Shown: piece by piece, positions 1 to 5,302 of the stretch
Position numbering within the stretch: the first letter of the stretch is position 1
Layout of the letters: the number at the start of each line of letters is the position of its first letter
From: Clostridiales bacterium UBA4959
GTDB taxonomy: Bacteria; Bacillota; Clostridia; Oscillospirales; CAG-272
Length of the DNA: 5,302 nt
NCBI GenBank assembly: GCA_002397345.1
Contig: DHAH01000109.1
Span: 1 to 5,302, forward strand
Direction of reading: 5' to 3'
Position numbers and translations under genes: made by a program
The notes under the pieces: generated by a model
What the model was told of the DNA's origin: nothing
Databases searched by the model: none
Seen by the model: the letters and a program-made list of their open reading frames with translations, nothing else

Positions 1-42
1 CCTCCCCCAGACCCCCGCAGACATGGGATTTTTAATATAATT

Positions 43-79
43 ATTGCTCGTATGGGAGGGGTTTTACCCCTCTCGCAAT
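43..79. repeat. Small imperfect stem-loop in the leader region
   Basis: GAGGGG (56-61) pairs with CCCCTC (67-72) around a TTTTA loop. ATTGC (43-47) and GCAAT (75-79) can extend the stem beyond an internal bulge. No T-run follows on the + strand, so it is not a convincing terminator. The flanking bases 1-42 include a C-rich stretch (2-16) and an AT-rich stretch, with no recognisable gene. This is structure seen in the sequence; its role is unknown. Confidence 0.4.
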
Positions 80-112
80 TATGCCGTAAAATAACATCAT
101 GCTTTTGCTCCC

Positions 113-157
113 GCCGTCCATGTGGGGATCTTTCCCCACACGGACGGCTGCGTTTTT
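113..157 (+). terminator. Rho-independent-like terminator of an upstream gene
   Basis: A 16-position stem pairs 113-128 with 133-148, with a single A-C mismatch (120/141) and a TCTT tetraloop at 129-132. Four bases later comes a run of five T (153-157). This is the form of an intrinsic terminator reading on the + strand. It lies just before the miaB promoter, so it most likely ends a gene left of the window and insulates the miaB transcript. The T-run is short and set off by TGCG, so efficiency may be modest. The complementary strand has no T-run next to the stem, so a - strand terminator is unlikely. Confidence 0.6.
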
Positions 158-173
158 GGATAATATGCGCCCC

Positions 174-202
174 TTGACTTTTCCGCTCATTTATTATATA
201 AT
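174..202 (+). promoter_or_regulatory. Housekeeping sigma promoter for miaB
   Basis: TTGACT (174-179, five of six match to the -35 consensus) is followed after exactly 17 nt by a perfect TATAAT (197-202). Transcription would start near 209, giving a leader of about 27 nt before the miaB ATG at 236. It sits between a terminator-like hairpin and the gene, as expected for the first promoter of an operon. No operator palindrome is apparent around it, so constitutive expression is the simplest reading. Confidence 0.75.
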
Positions 203-226
203 TTTCTCAATAAATATCACTTTTTC

Positions 227-230
227 GGAG
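227..230 (+). promoter_or_regulatory. Ribosome binding site of miaB
   Basis: GGAG lies 5 nt upstream of the ATG at 236. It supports this start over the in-frame ATG at 299 (Met22), which has no comparable purine-rich site. Confidence 0.65.
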
Positions 231-235
231 TAATC

Positions 236-1621
236 ATGTCCCTTAAAACAGATTCCGCGCGCCGATTCGCCCAAGCCGCCGCCGCGCTTGTCGCCGCAAT
301 GCCGAAGCAGCCCCTCTACTATATCGAAACGTTCGGCTGCCAGCAGAACGAAGCCGACAGTGAGCTGCTTGCCGGTATGACCGAGGAGATGGGCTACGCG
401 CGCACAGCGAACGCCGACGAAGCGTCGCTTATCATTTATAATACTTGCGCTATCCGCGAGCACGCTGAGAAAAAGGCGCTGTCGCAGATAGGTCAGCTTA
501 AACATAAAAAAACCGCAAATCCCGATCTGCTTGTCGGCGTATGCGGCTGTATGCCGTCGCAAGCCCATCGCATGGATGAACTGCGGAAAAGTTATCCATA
601 CGTCGATTTCCTGTTCGGCACCAAATCGCCCGAGCGATATCCTGAAATTTTATATAACGCGCTCGCGTCTCCAAAACGCGGTTTTTACCCCGATCCAACA
701 GATGAGCCCGATATTACCGAGGGGCTGCCGCACCGCCGCGAAAGCGATTATAAGGCATGGCTGTCCATAATGTACGGCTGCGATAATTTTTGCACCTACT
801 GCATCGTGCCGTATGTGCGCGGACGCGAGCGCAGCCGCGAACCGGACGCGGTAATCGCCGAAGCCCGCGCGCTTGTCGAGAGCGGCTGCCGCGAGATAAC
901 GCTGCTCGGTCAAAACGTAAACTCATATAAATACGGATTCGCGAAGCTGCTGTCGGAGCTGGATAAAATCCCCGGCGAATATTATATCCGCTTCATGACC
1001 AGCCACCCGAAAGACGCCACACACGAGCTTATCGATGCTATCGCCGCGTCGCGGCACGTCGCGCGGCATTTCCACCTGCCGCTGCAATCTGGCTCGAACG
1101 CCATGCTTGCCGCGATGAACCGCCGCTACACGCGCGAACGCTATCTGGAGCTTATCGATTATATGCGCGGAAAGATGCCCGACATTGCGATCTCAACCGA
1201 TATAATTGTCGGATTCCCGGGCGAAACCGAGGAAGATTTCGCCCAGACGCTCGATATTATCGAGAGCGCGCGATTCGATTTCGCGTATTCGTTTATATAT
1301 TCGCCCCGCGTCGGTACGCCCGCGGCGGAGATGGAGGGCGCGATCCCGGACGAAGTGAAAAGCGAGCGTTTCGCGCGCCTGCTTGAGGCGCAGAATCGCA
1401 TATCTCTGGAAAAAAACCGCGAATTTGTAAGTCGCAAAATAAAAGTTCTTGTCGAGGGCCGCAGCAAAAACGACCCCGAAACCTTCACAGGACGCAGCGA
1501 GCGCGGCAGGCTCGTCCATTTTAAAGGTGGCAGCGACACCCTGACCGGTACATTCGCCACAATCGATATAACCAGCGCCGACACGTTCACACTTAAAGGT
1601 CAATTGACAATTGATAATTGA
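236..1621 (+). CDS. miaB: tRNA-2-methylthio-N6-dimethylallyladenosine synthase MiaB
   Basis: Radical-SAM methylthiotransferase that converts i6A37 to ms2i6A37 in cytosolic tRNAs using SAM and two 4Fe-4S clusters. The 461-residue product has the family's three domains. The N-terminal MTTase domain holds cluster-ligand cysteines C35 (FGCQQNE), C71 (NTCAIREHAE) and C105 (GCMPSQ), with an extra C103. The radical-SAM core has C182, C186 and C189 in GCDNFCTYC, plus GQNVNSY (225-231) and GFPGETEEDF (326-335). A C-terminal TRAM RNA-binding domain spans about 394-455. About 25 residues precede the first conserved strand, which is common in clostridial members. The GCQQN motif and NTCAIRE favour MiaB over MtaB or RimO. 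The last seven codons and the TGA stop lie in a 7-nt repeat array (1602-1650), so the extreme C-terminus (GQLTIDN) is probably repeat-derived; the conserved fold ends just before it. It is the first gene of the likely operon, followed after 293 nt by mutS. Confidence 0.95.
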   Translation: MSLKTDSARRFAQAAAALVAAMPKQPLYYIETFGCQQNEADSELLAGMTEEMGYARTANADEASLIIYNTCAIREHAEKKALSQIGQLKHKKTANPDLLVGVCGCMPSQAHRMDELRKSYPYVDFLFGTKSPERYPEILYNALASPKRGFYPDPTDEPDITEGLPHRRESDYKAWLSIMYGCDNFCTYCIVPYVRGRERSREPDAVIAEARALVESGCREITLLGQNVNSYKYGFAKLLSELDKIPGEYYIRFMTSHPKDATHELIDAIAASRHVARHFHLPLQSGSNAMLAAMNRRYTRERYLELIDYMRGKMPDIAISTDIIVGFPGETEEDFAQTLDIIESARFDFAYSFIYSPRVGTPAAEMEGAIPDEVKSERFARLLEAQNRISLEKNREFVSRKIKVLVEGRSKNDPETFTGRSERGRLVHFKGGSDTLTGTFATIDITSADTFTLKGQLTIDN

Positions 1622-1650
1622 CAATTGACAATTAAAAGTTGACGATTAAT
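1602..1650. repeat. Seven-copy 7-nt repeat array across the miaB stop
   Basis: Consecutive heptads read AATTGAC, AATTGAT, AATTGAC, AATTGAC, AATTAAA, AGTTGAC, GATTAAT, starting at 1602. The first four are nearly identical and the last three are decayed. The array begins inside the miaB reading frame and supplies the stop codon (TGA 1619-1621) from within the third heptad. Because 7 is not a multiple of 3, the repeat cycles through all frames and soon yields a stop. From memory, similar AATTGAC-type arrays occur between genes in Clostridia; this was not checked by search. Confidence 0.85.
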
Positions 1651-1652
1651 AT
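1625..1652 (+). promoter_or_regulatory. Possible repeat-borne promoter for mutS
   Basis: A perfect TTGACA (1625-1630) created by the 7-nt repeats is followed after 16 nt by TAATAT (1647-1652, four of six to the -10 consensus). An overlapping TATTAT (1650-1655, five of six) sits at a poorer 19-nt spacing. Transcription would start about 250 nt before mutS and pass through all the hairpins at 1676-1891. The call is weak because AT-rich repeats make such matches by chance. Confidence 0.3.
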
Positions 1653-1675
1653 TATACCAATAATTACATTGCATA

Positions 1676-1743
1676 GCACCCAGAGGGAGCCCGGGGGAAA
1701 CTTCCCCCGTCGGGGGAGTCCAGAGGCAGAGCCTCTGGTGTGC
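1676..1743. repeat. GC-rich palindromic element with inverted ends
   Basis: The ends are near-perfect inverted repeats: 1676-1686 (GCACCCAGAGG) and 1732-1743 (CCTCTGGTGTGC), differing by a one-base indel. Inside are two further hairpins. CGGGGGAA (1692-1699) pairs with TTCCCCCG (1702-1709), and CCAGAGGC (1720-1727) pairs with GCCTCTGG (1731-1738) around AGA. A second CGGGGG at 1711-1716 can compete for the same C-run. The CCAGAGG sequence occurs twice in direct orientation (1680, 1720), so two mutually exclusive folds are possible. It contains no open frame of interest and resembles a small dispersed intergenic repeat of MITE or REP type. The family was not identified. Confidence 0.6.
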
Positions 1744-1751
1744 TTTCTTTG

Positions 1752-1896
1752 GTTCTTTCTTTGCACAAGCAAAGAAAGAACATACCGTCTCCTTTACACG
1801 AGCAAAGAAAACAGATACCGTTCTTTTGCAAGCAAAAAATAGACAAATAGATAAGTAGAAAATAAATACCGTCTCCTTTGCACAAGCAAAGATATT
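1752..1896. repeat. Four diverged stem-loop repeats (CTTTGC-ACAA-GCAAAG)
   Basis: Copy 1 (1752-1781) is a perfect 13-bp hairpin: GTTCTTTCTTTGC at 1752-1764, loop ACAA, complement at 1769-1781. Copies 2 (from 1782), 3 (from 1815) and 4 (from 1866) each begin ATACCGT and continue into a CTTT-GCAAG-CAAA-like core. Copy 4 keeps a perfect CTTTGC/GCAAAG stem (1876-1881, 1886-1891). Copy 2 has lost part of its stem, and copy 3 has a shortened loop. About 21 nt of AT-rich sequence separates copies 3 and 4. The arrangement suggests repeated duplication or insertion at one site followed by decay. No stem is followed by a T-run, so these are not ordinary terminators. With 1602-1743 they fill almost the whole miaB-mutS gap. 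Confidence 0.7.
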
Positions 1897-1898
1897 TT

Positions 1899-1902
1899 GG
1901 AG
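1899..1902 (+). promoter_or_regulatory. Ribosome binding site of mutS, beside a repeat hairpin
   Basis: GGAG lies 12 nt before the ATG at 1915, a rather long spacing. An in-frame TAG at 1903-1905 rules out an upstream start, and 1915 is the first ATG. The site is 7 nt after the last repeat hairpin, whose leading CTCC (1873-1876) is complementary to it, so pairing could mask the site. That masking is inference. Confidence 0.5.
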
Positions 1903-1914
1903 TAGATTACGCAT

Positions 1915-4524
1915 ATGGCAATGACCCCGATGATGGAACAATATCTGGAAATAAAGCGCAGCCACACCGACGCGGTGGTATTTTACCGGCTGGGCGATTT
2001 TTACGAGATGTTTTTCGACGACGCAAAACTGGTCAGCCGCGAGTTGGAGCTGACCCTCACCGGGCGCGACTGCGGCGACGGCGAGCGCGCCCCCATGTGC
2101 GGCGTACCCTACCACGCGGCGGACGGCTATATCGCTAAACTTGTCGCGCGCGGTCATAAAGTCGTTATTTGCGAACAAATGGAAGACCCCGCGACCGCGA
2201 AAGGGCTGGTCAAACGCGATGTCGTGCGTATTGTCACCCCCGGCACCATCATCGACGGCGGGATGCTCGACGAGAAGCGCAACAATTACATCGGCGCGCT
2301 GTACCTCACCCCTGTATCGGCGGGGATTTGTTTTTGCGACATATCAACCGGCGGCGCGGAAGCGGCGGTATTCGATTCCAACGCGGATATAACAGCCTCC
2401 GACCGCGTGCTGACCGAGCTGGGACGCTATGAGCCGCGCGAGCTGTTGTGCAACGTCCCGCTCACGGGCTATCCTAAGCTGAAACAATTATTGGAAAAGC
2501 GGCTGGGCTGCGCGGTCACCGATAATATCCCCGCGCGGTTCGAGCTTGACACGGTGCTGGGACTGTGCAAAAAGCAGTTCCCAGAGCGGTTCGGCGATAT
2601 TGTCACGCCCGCGGACGAGCGCGACGCGGCGCTTATCTGCGCAACCGGCGCGGTGCTGGGTTATATAGAGGAAACACAGCGTTCGACACTGAATAATATT
2701 ACGGGGCTTTCGGTCTACGACGAGCGGAAGTTTATGGAGATAGACCCGTCCACCCGCCGCAGCCTTGAGCTGTGCGAATCAATGCGCACGGGCGAAAAGC
2801 GCGGCTCGCTGCTCTGGGCTGTCGACCGCACCAAAACCTCCGCCGGAGCGCGTTTGCTCCGCCGGTTTATCGAAGCGCCGCTGCTCGACTGCAACAGGAT
2901 CCAGCGCCGTCAGGGCGCGGTCGGCGAGCTTGCCTCGTCGTTCATACTGCGCCGTGAACTGGCGGAGCTGTTGTCCCGCGTGCTTGATCTGGAGCGGCTG
3001 ACAACAAAAATCGTCTACAACACCGCCGGTCCGCGTGATCTCGCCGCTATAACGTCGTCTGTGGCGGTCATACCCGAGATAAAAGAGCTGCTCGCCGACT
3101 GCCGCGACGTTGAACTGTGCTCTCTGCGCGACGGGCTTGACACGCTCGACGATATAAAAAGCGCTATCGACGGAGCAATAAGCGACGATCCGCCTTTTTC
3201 CGTGCGCGAGGGCGGGTTTATCCGGCGCGGCTATAACCGTGAAGCCGATGACCTGTATTCCATTGTACACAACGCAAAAAGCTATATAGAAAGGCTTACC
3301 GAAGAAGAACGGCTTGCGACGGGTATAAAAAGCCTGAAAATTTCATACAACCGCGTGTTCGGCTATTACATAGAAGTATCAAAATCCAACCTCGGCGACG
3401 TGCCGGAGCGTTATATCCGCAAACAAACGCTTTCGACAGGCGAGCGGTATATCACCGAGCAGCTTAAGGAAACCGAACAGACTATTTTAGGCGCGTCGGA
3501 CAAGCTCGTCGCGCTCGAATACGAGCTGTTCTGCCGCCTGCGCGAACAGCTTGCGGTTAAGGCGCCGCGTATTCAAGCTTGCGCCGCGACGCTTGCCCTG
3601 CTTGACGTCTACTGCGGACTTGCCGAGGCAGCATCGGAGATGGGTTATTGCCGCCCGGAGGTCGATTTCGGCGAGGTTATCTCGATAAAAGAGGGACGTC
3701 ACCCCGTCGTCGAGCGTTTCGCGTCCGACGGCACGTTTGTACCCAACGATACCCTGCTCGATACCGGAAATAACCGCCTGATGCTCATTACAGGGCCTAA
3801 CATGGCGGGTAAATCCACTTATATGCGCCAAGTCGCGCTGATTGTGCTGCTGGCGCAGATCGGCTCGTTCGTGCCCGCGGCGGAAGCGCGGATCGGTATC
3901 GTTGACAAGCTGTTCACGCGCGTGGGCGCGTCCGACGATCTCGCGTCGGGCAGCTCGACGTTCATGCTCGAGATGAACGAGGTCGCGTATATATTGAAAA
4001 ACGCCACGCGCCGCAGTCTGATCATTTATGACGAGATCGGGCGCGGGACAAGCACCTTCGACGGTATGTCGATCGCGCGCGCCGTTGCCGAGTATACCGC
4101 CGGCCACAAGCTGGGCGCGCGTTCGCTGTTCGCTACGCATTATCACGAGCTGACCGATCTGCCCGAAACAGTCGAGGGCGTGGTCAACTACAACATCGCC
4201 GCGAAGAAGAAAGGCGACGACATCATTTTCCTGCGTAAAATTGTACGGGGCGCGACCGACGACAGTTATGGCATCGAGGTCGCAAAACTCGCGGGTGTGC
4301 CTAAGACGGTAATAAAACGCGCGAAGGATGTGCTGTCCGAGCTTGAAAAGCGCTCGCGTCAGGCCGCGCCGCCGCCCGAGGTCGTTCCGGAAGGCGCGCC
4401 GATCACGCTCGACGATATAAAAGCCGCGCAGGTCCGCGCGAAACTGAATTCTTCCGACATTAATTTGCTGACCCCGCTTGAGGCGCTGAATTTACTGTCG
4501 GAACTCAAACGGCTGGCGGAATAG
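1915..4524 (+). CDS. mutS: DNA mismatch repair protein MutS
   Basis: Mismatch-sensing ATPase that, as a dimer, clamps DNA, binds mispairs and small loops, and recruits MutL. The 869 residues match the usual length of bacterial MutS1. The mismatch-binding domain has the Phe-X-Glu motif F29-Y30-E31 in GDFYEMF. It is followed by the connector domain (about 120-245), the lever/clamp region (about 260-575, including ERYIRKQTLSTGERYI) and the ATPase domain from about 582 (EGRHPVVE, 593-600). Walker A is GPNMAGKST (627-635), the signature segment RVGASDDLASGSSTF begins at 669, Walker B is IIYDEIGRGTS (703-713), and the H-loop ATH is at 740-742. The C-terminal helices end in TPLEALNLLSELKRL, as in the family. 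All key residues are present, so it should be active. The tail linker (about 810-830) is Pro/Ala-rich and shows no clear QLSLF-type clamp-binding motif. The F-X-E motif and mutL next door argue against MutS2. Start chosen at 1915; Met3 at 1921 is an alternative. Confidence 0.97.
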   Translation: MAMTPMMEQYLEIKRSHTDAVVFYRLGDFYEMFFDDAKLVSRELELTLTGRDCGDGERAPMCGVPYHAADGYIAKLVARGHKVVICEQMEDPATAKGLVKRDVVRIVTPGTIIDGGMLDEKRNNYIGALYLTPVSAGICFCDISTGGAEAAVFDSNADITASDRVLTELGRYEPRELLCNVPLTGYPKLKQLLEKRLGCAVTDNIPARFELDTVLGLCKKQFPERFGDIVTPADERDAALICATGAVLGYIEETQRSTLNNITGLSVYDERKFMEIDPSTRRSLELCESMRTGEKRGSLLWAVDRTKTSAGARLLRRFIEAPLLDCNRIQRRQGAVGELASSFILRRELAELLSRVLDLERLTTKIVYNTAGPRDLAAITSSVAVIPEIKELLADCRDVELCSLRDGLDTLDDIKSAIDGAISDDPPFSVREGGFIRRGYNREADDLYSIVHNAKSYIERLTEEERLATGIKSLKISYNRVFGYYIEVSKSNLGDVPERYIRKQTLSTGERYITEQLKETEQTILGASDKLVALEYELFCRLREQLAVKAPRIQACAATLALLDVYCGLAEAASEMGYCRPEVDFGEVISIKEGRHPVVERFASDGTFVPNDTLLDTGNNRLMLITGPNMAGKSTYMRQVALIVLLAQIGSFVPAAEARIGIVDKLFTRVGASDDLASGSSTFMLEMNEVAYILKNATRRSLIIYDEIGRGTSTFDGMSIARAVAEYTAGHKLGARSLFATHYHELTDLPETVEGVVNYNIAAKKKGDDIIFLRKIVRGATDDSYGIEVAKLAGVPKTVIKRAKDVLSELEKRSRQAAPPPEVVPEGAPITLDDIKAAQVRAKLNSSDINLLTPLEALNLLSELKRLAE

Positions 4525-4534
4525 GGAGCGGCGT

Positions 4535-4555
4535 CCGCGGTCAGATTGACCGTGG
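4535..4555. repeat. Hairpin in the mutS-mutL spacer
   Basis: CCGCGGTCA (4535-4543) pairs with TGACCGTGG (4547-4555) over nine positions, one a G-T pair, around a three-base GAT loop. It begins 11 nt after the mutS stop. The first T-rich stretch starts about 10 nt downstream and is interrupted, so full termination is unlikely. Partial attenuation or protection of the mutS mRNA end would fit, but neither is shown. Apart from this and the mutL ribosome binding site, the 72-nt spacer holds nothing I can name. Confidence 0.45.
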
Positions 4556-4580
4556 CATACTGTTATTTTCTGTAATATTT

Positions 4581-4585
4581 AAGGA
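4581..4585 (+). promoter_or_regulatory. Ribosome binding site of mutL
   Basis: AAGGA lies 11 nt before the ATG at 4597. A TAA (4594-4596) immediately precedes that ATG in frame, so the start cannot lie further upstream. Confidence 0.55.
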
Positions 4586-4596
4586 TGGTTTTATAA

Positions 4597-5302
4597 ATGC
4601 CGCATATCAACGTATTGGACATTTCCGTCGCCAATTTGATCGCGGCGGGCGAGGTCGTCGAGCGTCCCGCTTCGGTGGTGAAGGAGCTGCTCGAAAATTC
4701 GGTTGACGCCGGCGCGAATCAGATCACTGTCGAGATCAAACGCGGGGGTATCTCTTTCATTCGCGTCGCCGACAACGGCTGCGGCATTGCGCGCTCTGAC
4801 GCGCCCGTCGCGCTTAAGCGCCACGCGACGAGTAAAATCCGCGACGCGTCGGATCTCGCGTCGATTATTACGCTTGGTTTTCGAGGTGAAGCGCTGGCGG
4901 CAATCTCGAGCGTCGCAAAAGTGCGCATAATCACGCGCACTAAAGAAGAATCGGTCGGCACGCTGCTCGAGAGCGACCCCGACGGCGAGGTTGAGGTCGC
5001 CGAAACCGGCGCTCCCGCCGGCACGACGATTATTGTGGAGGAGCTGTTCGCGAACGTGCCCGCGCGTTTGAAGTTTCTGAAAAAAGATGCGGGCGAGGGT
5101 ATGGCGGTCACCGCCATCATCGAAAAGCTGGCGCTCTCCCGTCCCGACATCGCGGTGCGCTATATCTACGACGGCGCGGTAAAGTTCGAAACCGCCGGAA
5201 CAGGCAAGCTGGAGGACGCCATCTACGCCGTACTGGGGCGTGAGTTCGCGCGTCGGCTCGTGCCCGTGGACGAGCTGACCGAGGGTATCGGAGAGAACGG
5301 GT
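4597..5302 (+). CDS. mutL: DNA mismatch repair protein MutL, N-terminal part
   Basis: GHKL-family ATPase that links mismatch recognition by MutS to strand incision or removal. My own translation is open from 4597 to the window edge: 235 codons plus one base, no stop. It begins MPHINVLD and continues into the IAAGEVVERPASVVKELLEN block. Catalytic E30 and Mg-binding N34 correspond to E29 and N33 of E. coli MutL. The DNGCG motif with adenine-contacting D59 is at 59-63, the ATP-lid GFRGEAL at 94-100, and the GTTI plus NVPARLKFL block at 142-161. The part seen covers the ATP-binding subdomain and the start of the S5-like transducer domain. The C-terminal dimerisation and endonuclease domain (DQHAxxER motif) lies outside, so whether this MutL is a nicking type, as usual in Firmicutes, cannot be read here. 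It follows mutS by 72 nt on the same strand and is probably co-transcribed. Confidence 0.96.
   Translation, partial: MPHINVLDISVANLIAAGEVVERPASVVKELLENSVDAGANQITVEIKRGGISFIRVADNGCGIARSDAPVALKRHATSKIRDASDLASIITLGFRGEALAAISSVAKVRIITRTKEESVGTLLESDPDGEVEVAETGAPAGTTIIVEELFANVPARLKFLKKDAGEGMAVTAIIEKLALSRPDIAVRYIYDGAVKFETAGTGKLEDAIYAVLGREFARRLVPVDELTEGIGENG

Noticed and set aside
1..177. A frame open from the left edge to a TGA at 175-177 that could be the end of an upstream gene
   Set aside because: The composition is not protein-like (many Pro, Arg and Cys), it runs through the terminator-like hairpin and ends inside the miaB promoter's -35 box.
1639..1842. A 67-codon + strand open frame in the spacer
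   Set aside because: It translates the repeat elements only, is low in complexity, has no ribosome binding site and does not resemble a known protein.
1752..1896. CRISPR-like repeats
   Set aside because: The copies are diverged, unevenly spaced, lack unique spacers of constant length, and no cas gene is present.
1600..2178. A 192-codon - strand open frame across the miaB-mutS spacer, with repeated FACAKET-like peptides
   Set aside because: The peptide repeats are the nucleotide stem-loop repeats read through. The rest is antisense to the start of mutS, and no protein family is recognisable.
3487..4146. A 219-codon - strand open frame inside mutS, and similar antisense frames in miaB and mutL
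   Set aside because: Long antisense frames are expected in GC-rich genes, and these have no recognisable domains while the + strand proteins are fully conserved.
4546..4576. A promoter for mutL (TTGACC, 19 nt, TGTAAT)
   Set aside because: The spacing is too long, the boxes are partial, and the start point (about 4583) would fall within the mutL ribosome binding site.
4585..4596. A three-codon ATG frame ending in TAA directly before mutL
   Set aside because: It overlaps the ribosome binding site and is most likely chance; there is no evidence of a leader peptide.

Overview
This window carries a conserved bacterial housekeeping cluster, all on the + strand: miaB (tRNA methylthiotransferase), mutS (mismatch recognition ATPase) and the first 235 codons of mutL, which runs off the right edge. 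The order miaB-mutS-mutL, the clostridial look of the proteins (for example FGCQQNEADSE in MiaB and TPMMEQYLEIK in MutS), GGAG-type ribosome binding sites, GC-rich genes with AT-rich spacers and a near-consensus TTGACT/TATAAT promoter point to a Gram-positive of class Clostridia, probably Oscillospirales/Ruminococcaceae-like. That placement is inference from protein style and gene order, not a database result.

Layout: 1-235 is a leader region with a small hairpin, a strong terminator-like stem-loop that probably ends an upstream gene, and a well-formed promoter with 17-nt spacing for miaB. 236-1621 is miaB. 1602-1914 is the most unusual part. A run of seven 7-nt repeats crosses the miaB stop codon and supplies its last residues. 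It is followed by a palindromic GC-rich element of about 68 bp, then four diverged copies of a stem-loop unit around CTTTGC-ACAA-GCAAAG, the last one next to the mutS ribosome binding site. 1915-4524 is full-length mutS. 4525-4596 is a short spacer with one hairpin. 4597 to the end is the mutL N-terminal ATPase domain.

Function: MutS binds mismatches and recruits MutL to start repair. MiaB adds the 2-methylthio group to i6A37 of tRNAs reading UNN codons. In many Clostridia miaA (which makes i6A37) follows mutL, so it is a reasonable guess for what lies just beyond the right edge. The genes probably share transcription from the promoter at 174-202, possibly supplemented by a repeat-borne promoter before mutS.

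I see no new multi-gene system here. The points worth a second look are the repeats between miaB and mutS and what they may do to the end of MiaB and to mutS expression.
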